The notes under the pieces: generated by a model
What the model saw: the letters and a program-made list of their open reading frames with translations, nothing else
Told to the model about the DNA's origin: nothing
Databases searched by the model: none
Position numbers and translations under genes: made by a program
NCBI GenBank assembly: GCA_000507305.1
Contig: DF239664.1
Location: 66,834 to 130,833, forward strand
Reading direction: 5' to 3'
Origin: Breviolum minutum Mf 1.05b.01
Taxonomy: Eukaryota; Sar; Dinophyceae; Suessiales; Symbiodiniaceae
Length of the DNA stretch: 64,000 bases
Shown: piece by piece, positions 11,773 to 24,900 of the stretch
Layout of the letters: the number at the start of each line of letters is the position of its first letter
Position numbering within the stretch: the stretch's first letter is position 1

Positions 11773-11824
11773 GTTCCAGAATGGCTCCAAGAGCTAGTGG
11801 TGATCACTGTCACTTCTCATCAAG
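11773..11824 (+). CDS. Isolated exon candidate
   Basis: CGTTTAG|G and CAAG|GTAAGC bound a 52-bp frame encoding VPEWLQELVVITVTSHQ. The splice signals are among the best in this part, but I cannot attach it to a gene. Confidence 0.35.
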
Positions 11825-13245
11825 GTAAGCAAAGGCGGACAATCTGTCTGCTCACTAAGGGTTTGTACAGCGCTGGCATCCAATAAACAGCAGAAAGTTC
11901 CATATGTTCAATTGAGCCTCCACTTGTCCCTCCACGTCATCACACCTCTGACCACCAGGCTGATGGCGGCTCCGCCGAAGTTTTCAAATTGAAACGCTTT
12001 TGACTGAAGCTACCAGGAGTTGAACAAATGTATATATTTTGACGACCTGATGATAGAAAAAAAAAGAGGCACTCTTTCTTAACCCAATGTGATGTTTCAC
12101 CAGTACCTGGTTAACCCTGGTGAAAAGTTGCCATATTTTCGAAAAAAAGTCGTTCGCTTCCTTTTATGGCAAAGCCAAATTGGGAAATCCATAGAAGTCC
12201 AGTGCGGTATCGATCATTTGGGTGGAGAAATGAAGACTGTTGCAGTGGAGGTTGTTTTGGTCTTAGATGATATCGAGATATATCGAGTTATATCCGTCAT
12301 GTAACCACACAAGTAGTTTCACATTGAAAACTCCCTCACTCAATGGGAAAAAATACAAGAGCTAGTACGCAAGGACTTTTTGAAACCAGTCTTCAAAGAA
12401 AAATGCTCGGGCGTGAGATTGTCTGGGGCCAGTTTCCACACAAGCGTCCTTGGTATGACACAGGACATGAATGGATGAACTTTAGTACCGCAGCACCGCA
12501 TATGAAAAGATAGCGTTTTCAATGATTAAAAGATCGATCATAGAAGATCATATGCACAACCTTTTGTCACCACCAATCGGCCCTTCATTGAAGGCCAGCT
12601 GGCTGAAAGGTGGCCTTCGAGATCTGAGGGCACTTGGGGTAGTTCTTTTGAGGAACCAAAAGGCAAGACATCTTGTGAGATGTTGTATATAATGATATAT
12701 AAGTATTTACAGTATTTGCAGTATTTCTCTTTCTGTCTGCATGGAAATGGGAAGAATGTATGAATATGGGACATGATTCTCGAAGGTAAAACTGTAAAAT
12801 AGCACGGTGTCACGATACGGTGCGACTGAAGACCAGTTTCGTATACGGAAAAGTCCTTCACAACGACCATTTGTCAGTTTTGGCAGCGCATCCAAAAAAG
12901 ACGCAGCTGACTTTTTCAGATGGGGAGTTGGGGGAGGGAAGTACCGCAGGGGTCGTTTTTTGGGGTGCATCATTCAGCGGATGTATCTTGTTGCTGTTGT
13001 TGTTGTCGTTGAATTTTTTGAAACCAACTGAACTTTCCAAGGCATGTTTTGTCAAGACTCAAGCGTAAGTGCTAGAATTTGAGAGGTAGGCAAAGAATCA
13101 ATGCTGAATCAAGACCATTGGCAAATTGAAGTGGAATGTTTTGCCATGAATGTATCCCCATAAATTGACAACATTCACCTCAATTTATCCCCAAAATTGA
13201 CAAATTGAAGTGGAAACACCTTCTGTCAAAACCACGCTCTTTAAG
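11825..13245. other. Mostly non-coding stretch
   Basis: No well-supported exon. The interval may contain the unlocated first exon of the protease gene that follows. Confidence 0.35.
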
Positions 13246-15344
13246 GCCTTGATTGCCTTGGCTTTGGTGCCCGTTTCAGCCAATCGCCTGCGGTCGCGCA
13301 CACGGTCCGGGAAAACCCAAAAGGTAGGTTGGTGGGGTGAAGAGGAAAGCTGTCATCTTTCAGAAGGTAGGGATCTCAAGAGACATATATGACATATATC
13401 ATATACATATTTATATAGTGAAATGTGAGACGGCGCGACGTGGAGCCCGATAGAGATAGAGAGAGAGAGAGAGTGAAATGTGAGATGTATTGAGAGAAGA
13501 AACGCAACCATGTAACCATATACTGTATGGTATACAATACTTTCCTCAACATCCTACGCATCAAGGCTTCTTTGGAACGGGCTGCCACTTGACTTAATTT
13601 ACGCCAAGGCTGGAGAAGAAAGAGAAACCCTTCAGGCAGATCCTACACAATCACCAGGTGCCATGAGTCGCCAATCGTCGGGATCATGGTCAATGACTTG
13701 GATAAAGCCTTGCAGTACATGAAGATACATGAAGCATAAAGCTGAGAAATGTACAGATGTGTCAAAAATTCATACATGTAATGTATGGAGGTGCAGTTTC
13801 TGTCTCCATACGTATCTCTAAAGCAACGACTACACCGTGAGTTCAACTTCCAGAAAGTGTTCGAATCCCATCTTCCATCTTCCATCTTCGATGCGCTGTT
13901 AGGACGTGCAATACTTTGCGGATTTCAAGATTGGTGGACAGGGCATCGCCGCCATTTTTGTGTCTCAGCCCACCAAAAACAACAACACGAGCATTTTCAG
14001 TGAGGAAGCTGAAGATTCACCATTCAGAAAACATGGTTCATGAAGAAAACGGAAAAGGGGTCTGGTTTCTGGTTTGTGAGAGGGACTTGTGATGACATGT
14101 TGGTTGATGATTTTCACTTATATAGTCAAGTCATGTGTTCCTTTTGGCACGGAGGATTGGATTGAGCCTACGTAGAACTTTAATTGATTGAAGGATATCC
14201 AGTGAATGTCTTGTTGTTTTCCTTCTCCATCTCGCTTTTCTTCAAAGAATTCTCTCCAAAGTCTCTCCTTCGAACTGATTTACGTAACACCCAACCAAAC
14301 ACTCAAAACTTTCACTCAAGGATTTAATCTCCAAGAAAATTCGCAGACCCTAACAGTTTTTCCAACCGCTCGACAAAAACCATCAAGGATACAGGATCCT
14401 TTGAGATTGTCGTCAGAAGCTCTCGATGCAAGCATTGTGTACATCCAACTACTCCTTATGATCACAAGCTGAGCAAGACTTATCAGGTGAGACTTGGGGT
14501 GGTTCTTTTGTCATTTTTGTTGGAGAGGTGGTTGTTGTGGAATGGTTGGGGCTTTGAAAACAGGGAAGGTCGTGCACACATATATAAATATATTCATAAT
14601 TCATAATACATATTCTTCAAGTGGTGTTATGTCATCATCCTTTTTTCTCCCATGGATGAGGATGTAGTGCACACTTACACACACATAACACACGCAGGTG
14701 TCTTTTTGTGGATACATTTTACTCGTGAAGAGGACGGATAGATACTACAATTCTGCTTGTGATTTGCTGAGCTTACTTTGATCTCGGCGATTTTGTCAAA
14801 ATATTTTTACTGGCTCTAACAGTATAGTACATTTTTGGCAAACACTCACCAAAGTGGCAATTTTTGCGGCATAGATCGTGACCGATTTTTGGGCTGTGCG
14901 GGTTTCGTGGCCAGGAGAATGGCACCATGACACAGCATGTCTATGGTTCAGGGCCCTGCAGAACTATGTTGGGCTTTGACACAGTGGAGGTGCTATTATG
15001 GTTTAATATATTCATAGAAACTCCTAGGATGGTGTTGAGGAGATATAGCCAAATATAGCTGGTAAGAATTAGATGGTCGGAATTCATGTCGAGGGTACCG
15101 ACCCACTTAACGTCCTGAAGCTTTCCAATAGCTTAGGGTGCCATTTCCCCACCTAGGCCTTTCCTTGATGATATTTTCAGGCAAATGGTTGGGATCCCAC
15201 TACCTTGCTACAACTGACATCCTGGGAGAAAATGGCATCCTGGGAGTCAGGTTGGCCCACACCTCGTAGCATCGCATCAACCGATTTGGGAGCCACTTTG
15301 GTTGGGATATCTTTTGGGGAGCATGTTGGACTTGGGGATGATGG

Positions 15345-15375
<31 letters not shown>

Positions 15376-18300
15376 GAGGAGGAGTATGAGGATGAGGATG
15401 AGGATGAGGATGATGATGAGGAGGAGGACGAGGATGAGGAGAAGTAGTAACGTATCATTGCCAATATCAGTAGTCATTACATGTTATTACTTGTAGTGTC
15501 AACATCATTATCAATATCCACATCCCCAAACTCGAACATGTGAATATTTCGACCCTGTCGGACACACAGATCGTTCCAACCACCAAGCCCTTAGGATCGT
15601 GGAACACGAAATTCCCATCTTGGACACTGCCAAGTTTGCCGCCATCGTTGGCATTGGTCCCAAGTTTGGCTACAACTCCGTACAGCAGCTTGGGTGGAAC
15701 AAAAAAGGGGGGGGGGTAAACGGTAACGTCTATCAATGAGGCACTAGGTGGTCGACCAAAAGACGCTGTGATCTGAGATTTTTTTGGGTTGGATTTTTGA
15801 TGGTGTAGGATTTCCAGGTTGCAGGAGTGGTTTTGATCCGAATGACTTTGGGAGATGATGCTCAAGTTGTTATCAAGTTATTCCAGTTGAAGTGTAGGAG
15901 GATGCTTTGAAATTGGAGTTTCACCCCTTTTTTGCACATGCCTAATGTATCCTAATGTCAGGAAAACGCTGCTCATGAACTACCACGTGTCTTGGATATG
16001 TTCATAAACATCCCTCCAGTGTGGTGGGTTGAGTTTGGTTGGTGGGTCGCTTCCTTCGATTGCTACCACCTCATTTTTTGCATTTTCTGTGGATCCAAAG
16101 ACCAAGAAGCCGAAGAAACTCGTTTCTTGCTACATTTCACATAACTTTTGCTACATGTTTGTGAACTAATTACAACTTTTGCAATCATGTTGGGTGGATT
16201 TTGGCTAAATCTTTGTGACTTTCTAATGATAATGGGAAGACTTTTGTTGAATCAAAACAGGTGGATGAGTTCTCCATTTGCCTCAACAAGGAGATCTTCT
16301 TCATCTCCGAGGGCCCTTTGCAACGTGAAATGTGATAGCGAACGAGATTTTTTTCAACGTGCAAAATGTTTAACGTTAAGGTGTGTCGAACCTTGAAATG
16401 AAAGGACCCTATAAAAGTAGGGGGTTTCATACTATCTACAAAAATGAAAAGTGTTTGAACGGCTTCCATAAAACTTTTAACAAAGATCTCTAATTTTGAA
16501 ACCATCAAGAACTTTGACAGGAAGTAATTCACGTTATTATCAGAAAATCTTTGAGGTATCTGAATTGTGCAGCGAAGTGGCAATTGGTGTACGTTCCAAA
16601 CTCATCAGGATAAATCAAAGATGACTCCCTCAACAACAAAAACTGAGCACCTTTCAGAGTCAGCAAAAAAAGGCCAAATTTCCTCTTGGAATCAAAGATG
16701 GGATGATGGAAATTCAACGTGTTGTTGTGGGAACGCCATGACTTCCACGGGGTTTTGTTGGTTGAAAACACCAGGAGTCTGGTCGACATGGTTACCTCAC
16801 TTGGGGTGCTGATCATCTCAACTTGGATGCTTGGTTTACCTTGCAGGATGGGAAAGGCATTGTTTAAGTCTAGCAGAACAACAACTTTAGGTCATTAACA
16901 TCTACAGAAAAAACTTTATATTGACCTAAAGATATCAACAAAAATCAAAAAAACACACATTATTTTTTCCAACAAGAAAAACGATGGATGCAACATCCTA
17001 AGGTGCCCTTCCAGCCACCAGAAGTCCATGAAGTCATTAACCTCAACCCACACTGATCAATGATGATATCTTTAAGGATGCAGATGCTGTGGCAACAGCG
17101 CGGGTTTTTGGAAAACATCACTGGGCAACGAACTTGACACACATCTCGGTGACGAAGGTGTGGTTCCGTCACCTTCGGATGGAATGGAATCTGATGGGAT
17201 GGGCTTGAAATGGGCGAGTTTTAGTGGAAAATTGAAGTGAAGGGTTTGAAAGATGGAAGAACCTAAAAAGAGGCAACCAATACCATAATTGGATGATGGA
17301 TGGCAAACTTTCTTTGTTGTTTTTTCCCATGGTTTGCTTAGCAAAGACACACAAAAACAACATCGAGGTGCAACAGGCTTTCATTCAAGTCATGCTTACC
17401 TCATCCACCAATTGGGGTCTGTAAATTAAATGGTCAACAAGGTCAGTTTTTACCAGCAATTTGCCACGTTATTTCATTGGTATAGATGAATTTCAATGCG
17501 AAAAAAAACGGTCTGCTATCAATCTTGGGGCTGGACATTTCCTTGTCCCCAAGGTTTCCACGTAGGTCCGTAGGTTGGTACCGAGCTAAAAGGCATTTTC
17601 CCACTTGGCTATTTGGGAACAAGGTAGTGACTTTTGAGTTTTTTTGCAGCCAAAATCCACTTGACCTTCTTGTGATTTCACTCAAAAAAAACTCCCTACG
17701 AATCGTGCGGGTCGATGTGGCTCCAACGGCCCGTGGAGGCCAAATCCTCTAGTTCGGTCCGGGCACCTGGGTGGAAACCGTCGAATTCCGAGGTGAAAAT
17801 GTCTTTGCAAAAGATTGAAGTACCAAAAATCGACACCCCCAAAAAATAAACATGACATTGGGGAACACCACCATCTTCAAATAGGAAATAAATACATCTT
17901 CAAATGGTGGGATGTTCCAGGCGAGTCATGTTAGTTATCTTCAGCCTTACCTGGACCTCGAGGTCTGCCAGGATGGTTGTGCGGCCATTGTTGACAGTGG
18001 CACTTCATTGATTGCAGCACCTGCCTCTGCGTTGATGCAATTGGGTCACCTTATTGGTGAGATCAAAGAGGTGTGAAAAATCAACCAGCTGGGCTGGGTT
18101 TTTCCAATTGGGGAGCTGGTTGGATATGGTTGGTAGATATTGGATATGATGTGGTAGATAACCTTAAAACACTTAAAAAACATAGCGAGATGTGGGATTG
18201 GAAAGGGCTTTCGGTAAGAACCAAAATGGTTGAGTGTAAGGTGCCCCCCCGTTTAAAGGTCCTACTTCACGGACATTTCTTCCGCAAGAATCCCTATTGG

Positions 18301-20692
18301 GAAGATTCACCTGGGACCGCAGATTCCATGGCGGAAGAATTCCCCGTGGTAGGATTGTTCGAATCTGCACGAGTTGCCCAACTTGAAGTTTAACTTGGAT
18401 GGTCAAGAACTGGAGCTTCCTCCACAAGCCTATGTCATGAGGACTGAAGGGAATGTTGCTGTTTTTTCCTCCAGAGATGATGGATGATGATGATGATGTG
18501 GATTGAGTTTTTTTTGGTTGCATTTTTATTTGACTTCCAAAAGATGCTTCAAAGTCGAAGAAATTTCTTCAAAGGATATCGATATGGATGATTGATTGAT
18601 ATTGACCCGGATTCTTCTGGTGACCTGGACCTGTATATAATATCAGCATTACTATTTCAGTTGCCATCACTTGGGTGAAACTGCCGGTGTTAGCATTTGT
18701 TTGGCGATGATTTTTCCACGCTTTTCCAGGGTGGTGGGCGCAAGTGTGGAAGCTGATAGCATCTGGGACCTTCTGTTCTTCAAACCCAAGATCCGATGCT
18801 CGGCAAGAAACGGCGCGTTGTCGGTGAGAGAGCTGGATACGCCGATGGGATCACGTGATTCCGGAGTTTGAGGATGGAAACTGTTCGAGGTGGAAAGGAC
18901 TTGTGTAAAAGTGTGTTGGTGAAGAATTACCGCATTTTTTGGGGATTCCAACTTCAACTTCCACGCAGATAATCTTTTTTTGTTTTTTTCCGCAGGTGCA
19001 TATCATTGGAATGTAAATGATCGTTCCTCAAAAAAAAATGTTGGTGTCCAACTCCCACCACAAGCTCCATCAACGATAGTTTTGATGAAACTGCAACCAA
19101 GGTAAGGTGGATTCTTGCATGCCTGCCTTTATGGTTGCTAGACAGCAGGGAACTTTGAAGATGGGAAACCACTTTTCCCACATGGTGAACCCACCATGTG
19201 GGAAAGGGGGTGAGACCTGAAAGGGAAGAAACATCTCGATTCCCATGGGTGTCGAAGGCACCGTGTTGGTGCTATGTGAAAGGCAATATTCAAGCGCAGG
19301 CCATATTTCGCCTGTGGCTTGTTCCCAAGATGGAATAACAAGGTAAAATAAGCGTCCCAAATTGGACAAGATTTCAACAATCACAAAAGCCTTTGATGTT
19401 GATCTTGTCCTTCAATGGTACAAAAATAAAAGACATGTTCTTGGTCCTTGGTTCACTTGTGTGCTGTTGTTGATTGTCACCAATATCCAACAAGGAGATG
19501 GACATGAAAACGCAACTTGGAGACGTGTGGATCTTGGGCATGCCTTTCTTCCGCCTCTTGGCTCGTCGGCATCGCCAGATGGGGGTGGATTTCATTTCGT
19601 GAATTCCTGGGATGTTTACCTTTTTTCCTCTTCCATAAGCTGCACCATCCAAGCATCCCTGATCGTTTTTTGGCAGGTCAAACAGGTGTTGAAGATGAGG
19701 TTGTTTTTTTAAAATGTTTTTCCAACGTATGTATATTTCCATCTTTGCCTAAGGCTACTACCACACCACTTTCAACCGTGAGAGGCAGGTCATGCAATTT
19801 GCAAAAGCAGGCGAGGATTGCGAACCCAAGTCCCTGCATGCGCGCGAGGATGGTGCCTGGGATTTTCTTTTTTCAAAAGACACGCATCGGTATTGCATCG
19901 GTGAATTAATTTCATCATCCAAGTTTCCTGGGTGGTGGCAACTCGAACATTTTTTATTTTCACCCCGATCCGATCCCTGGTGAAGATGATGAACCCAAAT
20001 TTGACGGTCACATATTATTTTCAGATGGGTTGGGAAATTCAACCACCAACATCCACCAACATCCGGTTTCTTCTTTAAACACCCTTTTTCTTTGGAATGG
20101 GGATTTCTGGTGCTTGTGTGTTGTAGGTCGTTGGCCCCCTCTCAGGTGAGAACCTCTTCTTCGTGGCCTCAGAGGCTTCGGCTGCGGCCTATCGTCCTTT
20201 GGACGTGGATTTGGCAAAGGTGCTACCTCCACGTTTTGCCTTGCAATATGGATGCTTGGTGGTAAGGGATAGGATAGGCAGTTTTTTCCATCCCACATAA
20301 AATCTCCACGAACTAAAAACTGGGGAAGGATTTGTAAAAGGGGGCGATGGATTTTTTTTTGGGGGGTTTGTTTTAATGCGTTGGGATGTGTGTGGATTTT
20401 TGGTTGGTGAGTGGATTTACAGCATGAGGAGGTGGAGATGATGACAAGTCTCAAAAAGCTCTATGAAGCTTTGATGGGGGTTCAGAGTTCAGACCTCACA
20501 TTTTGCAGGTAACAAACACGAAAAGCAAAAACAAGCACGCAGACCCTTCAAAAAAAAGAATGCACACCACCTCATCAAGGATTGTTATAGTGATTTTTGT
20601 CCATCCCATCGCATTTAGCGCAGTTTTACCATTTGGATATTAATTTCATGTGTTTTTCGCCCTGGAATCCAAGGCAATGGGCAGACCTCTGA
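13246..20692 (+). CDS. Pepsin-family (A1) aspartic protease
   Basis: Secreted or endomembrane protease cleaving peptide bonds with two catalytic aspartates. Exons I place: 13246-13323 (hydrophobic ALIALALVPVSAN then basic, signal-peptide-like), 13609-13635, 13903-13959, 14388-14486 (first catalytic DTGS at 14388), 14915-14989 (YGSGPC), 15570-15663, 15962-15986, 16261 to about 16324 (VDEFSICL), 17945-18070 (second catalytic motif IVDSGTSLIAAP, Asp at 17993), 18353-18454, 19495-19552 (WILGMPFF), 19754-19848 (RYYHTTFNRERQ), 20127-20261, 20423-20508 and 20674-20692 (stop). The 19552/19754 join restores PFFRYYHTTFNR only if the intron starts with GC; the 13635 donor is also GC and the 19848 donor GA. 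One or more exons between 16.3 and 17.9 kb and the initiator Met are missing. Family assignment is firm; substrate is unknown. Confidence 0.85.
13444..13474. repeat. (GA)n microsatellite
   Basis: Short GATAGAGA/GAGA tract inside the first intron of the protease. Confidence 0.8.
15346..15446. repeat. (GAT/GAG)n repeat in intron
   Basis: GAT repeats grade into GAGGAT and GAGGAC units. The acidic frame it produces has no matching splice sites and interrupts the protease, so I treat it as intron. Confidence 0.85.
16890..16936. repeat. Short inverted repeat
   Basis: CTTTAGGTCA pairs with TGACCTAAAG within about 45 bp in a protease intron. Confidence 0.5.
19174..19205. repeat. Perfect 14-bp hairpin, 4-nt loop
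   Basis: TTTCCCACATGGTG is followed, after AACC, by its exact reverse complement CACCATGTGGGAAA. It lies inside the protease intron before the WILG exon. Confidence 0.9.
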
Positions 20693-21983
20693 CCTTGAAC
20701 TTTAACTGCGAACGCCTGGCCAAAGCGGACAAAAAGAACATGGGGGAAGAAGGGGCGCGATACACTCATCACCTCTTTGTGGCCTGTTTGTGCTATAGAG
20801 GAAGTTTTTTTTTAGATTTAAACATATAGCTACTTAAAATGGCCATACTTGAAAGGAGATACATGTTCTAAAGGAAATCATTTTTGGTATCTAGTATCTA
20901 TGTTCAACTTCGGGGGTGCTTCATCTCAGGGTTGGTTGGGTTGGTGGATGCAGATCTTGAAATGGGACAAGTTGAAGCCGTGGAGTGGTGCTGTACATAG
21001 TCTTAAACATGCAATCCTGGTTGTCAACGTTACTAGGAGGGGCCACACCCAATGTACATACGTTCCATACTTATATAACTACAACAAATGTTTTTACACG
21101 ATGTTTTTGCCGTTGTTCCTTGCACATATGACATATGCACATTTTCATGAACCTTAAAACTTTAGATATAGAGGTGGTGTGCCTATGGCTCATGCCTTTT
21201 GTGTGTGATATAGCCTTACATACAGCTTCCCCCTTGAACAGATGCAGAATAGATACGATACAGAACAGATACATACTGCACACACACACACACACGCACA
21301 CACACACATATTTTTATATACATATTTGTATATAGGTACATCCTTTTCAATACATGTGTGTATTGCTTGCCTCTTTTGCAATCTCAAGATCTACATTGCC
21401 TGTGAAAAGAAGTGCTCAAAGTTGTACATGGCAATAAAATAATGGAATGCGAACACCAGGTCAACAGCAGTGGAGGCAGACTTCAAGACTATCCGGAGAT
21501 GAGACAAGATGATCCTTTAGCAACAATTCTAATTGGTACATTGGGGGTCTTTGTGGCCCTTTTGGGCAACAGCACATTGATATCACAGAAATGTCATGAT
21601 CTCCAGTCCGCAACTGACTGGAGAGTCCGCAGCTTCGAAATCTCCAGGTTTTTTTTGTGGGATAAGTTTTGGGTCTCCCCTCCATTTTTCTAACATATCC
21701 AGATCCACCAAAATCCCCGTGCTGAGAGATGAATCTTTCAAAGCGATGTGTCGAAAATCGTTGCAGAGATCCTGGTGCCGAGCTGGTGGATGGAGCATTA
21801 ACAGCAGGTGCCCTTCTTTTGTTTCACCGTGGGGGAAGGGTTTGATTCAGTATCATCAGACCCTTTACTTAACCTCAAAATCATCCAATCAAATTAGACC
21901 TCATCACATGGAGAAACATGATGATACATAGCAACTGCTTTGCTGACACAGATCTTTTTTTGAAATTCCCCAACCTTTCGCAG
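20693..21983. other. Interval between protease and LANCL genes
   Basis: Contains a (CA)n tract at about 21279-21309. A possible exon at about 21462-21535 (SSGGRLQDYPEMRQDDPLAT, bounded by CCAG|G and GTAC) could be part of the missing N-terminus of the LanC-like protein. Nothing else is supported. Confidence 0.35.
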
Positions 21984-24900
21984 GTGCATGTGCTGACCTG
22001 GAGAAATGGGAAGGGCAAATCATAGCTACTTTGCTGCAAGGTGACACGAGGTTGCAGGCAGCCACCCCTGAAGTCAGTGACCAACGGTGACCAATACCTT
22101 CCATACCTTGGTGTTAACCCCCAAGGGTTGGTGGAGCCTTGTTTTTTTTTTTTATCGGATTCCTCTTAGGGATATTAGCCCCGTTTTTTTTTCTCACTTG
22201 AACTATTGAATCACAAATTTAGTGAAGTTTAGCCGCCAAATCATGGGGGTCAAGCATTGGCTGACATTGGGAAGGTTGGGTAAGATGACGTGAGAAGGCT
22301 GACATACATAGAACCCAAAGTCGCGCGTAGGAGGCCATCACGAAGAATTTCACACGCGCTTGCAACAACGAGAGTGTTTACACAGGTACCATTGGGAAAG
22401 TCCTGGGAAGGGGAGAAAGGAGGGGCCTCGTGGAATGCTCTTTAATTGAGTCAAACTGCAAATGATTGCTGGAAAGGTGACCAAAGTGACTTCTGAAAAT
22501 TCCAGATGATTTGATTGATTGATTGATTTGATTGATTTGACTCCTGGAATTTTTCACCTGGGAATTTTCACTTCCAAGTGGCTGTAATTACCTCGATTTG
22601 TATGAGGTGGTCCTGGTGTGGCCTATGCCCTGCTGCGGGCCGCGCGTTTACGCGAGTCTCCCGAATGCCTGGATGCAGCTAAGAAGTTCTTGGATCCATG
22701 GCGTGGGCGTGTGGTGCAGCAGGCGCCATGGATTCCATGGATTTTGGTTTTGGGTTTGATTCTTGAGCATCCTTTTTTAGAGCTCACTTTAGGTCAAGTA
22801 GCATTGTGGTGTTACTGTGTGCGTTTCATGTGTTTATATCTAGTAAAGACTGTCAATGATGTATAGCTTTAACAAACTGTTGAAACAAAACGTACCATGA
22901 AAAAGGGTGGTGTTGGGGTGTTGGCAGTTGGCACTGTCATTCTTCGGGCCTTTGGTAAATAGAACAATTTCTTCATCACATTTTAGTCTGACAAGTCGTG
23001 GAATCTGCCAAAAAAAGGGTCGCCATTTTTTGGCGAATTCCAACAGTTTAGTTTTCAATATCATTTTCCAGTCTCTAACCATAGGGAAGCTGAGGGTACA
23101 AGCCCTTGAGAACAAGTGTCATTGATGGCCACCAGATTTGCTGTTTTCTGAGCAGGGACTCAAAGTGAAGTCACCATCCAAAAAGCTGGTGTTTTTCAAC
23201 AACAAATCAATTTTCCATCATTTCCCTCCACGTTTTCTTGGTCATGGCATTTTTCTGACTTTTTTGTTGTTGGGCGTGGTTTTGGGTGAACTCATGTTAT
23301 GACTTATTATGTTTTGTCACGTTTTTCTCCAAGCGAGTTTCACATTAGATAGTTCACCACCTCAAAAAAAACAAGTACCTGTAATACCGTTGATGGTTCA
23401 GAAATCCTGCACCACCTGGGATGATGCAAAAACCTTGTAACTCATGGTAGATTTCAACTACCTTTCCCTCAACAGGTTTGCCATCAACAGTAACAAACTA
23501 AAAAAAAAACATCGGTGGCACCTCATTCCTGCGAGGCGAAGAGGCATCCATCTTTGGGTTGTTCCTTGCAATGTGGCCGTGCGGGTTTCTTGTGCGTGGA
23601 GGCTTTCAGCGCCATCACGGAGTCCAGCGACGGGTGGTACCTCGGTAAACCCCATTGGGTGTTTGGCGATGATGTGGGAGCCTGCATACTGTAGATGTGA
23701 GGCAGAAGATAGAAGTATAGGTGAGTACACATGTAGATATACATACGTACATATAATATATTTTAATTATATATGCATATATTTCTATATGCACATGTAT
23801 GATGTTGTTTTATTGTTTAGATCGTGTTTGCGATGTCCTATGAGATGCCCAAGTCATGTCATGGTGGTTCTATGAGATAGTTTGCCAGTCATGCCCCCCC
23901 GCACTGATACCTTTGACCACTAATCGTGGATCTCCTTTGACCCAGAACTCCTGAAGCTCAGCTGGTGCCAAAATCAAGAAGAATCAAACAACCAACCGAT
24001 ATCAACCGATTATGTTTCACATATTTATATATATATATATATATATTTGTATGTATATGCATGAATGTAGATGACCAGATGTCTAGCCCAATTCAAAAGA
24101 AATAAAACAACAAGCAAATCCCCCTCCCCAAAGGTCAACTGCACTGGCGGAGTATCTTACCTTGGCCCCTGCAGCAATGGAGCCTCGGTGCTTGGATGCT
24201 GGGCAAAAATATGTAAACATTCATTGTAAGAAGTAAAATAGTATTCTATAAGCTGGATAATATGTTATATCTCTAATGCATAAGGTTATATAATGTTATT
24301 TTACACATTAACCTTATTCATTTGTCATGTGCTTGAGTCTACCCTTTTAGAGTCTACCTTCCAGAACCTTATTCGAGATGGAAAAATATCATCACCACAA
24401 AAAATTGGATCGGGAGGATTCGAAAATTGTGCGATGAAAGAAATCCAGCAATTTATGTCCAGGCTTGTAGGGTCTCACCCAATCATTTCCATCTATGATG
24501 GGTTGGTTCACCCTGTTTTGTGAAAAATTCAGGAAGCAGATGAATGGCTATATGGTCGAGCTGGCTACTTGCATGGTTGCCTCTTCTTTCAGGCCCTCAA
24601 GTTGACGATAAACATGGGTCAACATGGTCAACATGGTCCAGGTGGTAGGGGTTAGCAGTTGAAAAAATAAGGAGAAAACACATGATGTTTTTCAAACAGA
24701 ATGCTGTTTGAAACGCCTTGGGGAGTTCAATCTATGTATACTAGTCAACAGATTTATGCACACTTCAACCATCAAAAAAAGGAAAGATGACTTGAAGGCG
24801 GTATCTTAGGATCCATTAACAACAGGGAGATTTCTGCTAAGAAACGGCACCCTGGAGAGGCGTTGGAAGACGGCTCCGAGTTGAGGAGTAGCATCGCGGC

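Noticed and set aside
12089..12304. Plus-strand frame of 71 codons
   Set aside because: No splice context, no recognisable motif, and its start and stop look random; not enough to call a gene.
16185..16583. Minus-strand frame of 132 codons
   Set aside because: It covers the protease exon with the FSICL motif on the plus strand, so it is a shadow.
20674..20830. Frame beginning AMGRPLTLNFNCERLAKADK after the last protease acceptor
   Set aside because: The previous exon ends in phase 2, which leads to Gln-Trp-Ala-Asp-Leu and a stop. The longer frame needs a different donor; I keep it only as an alternative end.
23444..23875. Frame reading SFLRGEEASIFGLFLA, superficially LanC-like
   Set aside because: Another frame of the same DNA gives CGRAGFLCVEAFSAI and joins both neighbours in phase, so it is the true LANCL exon.
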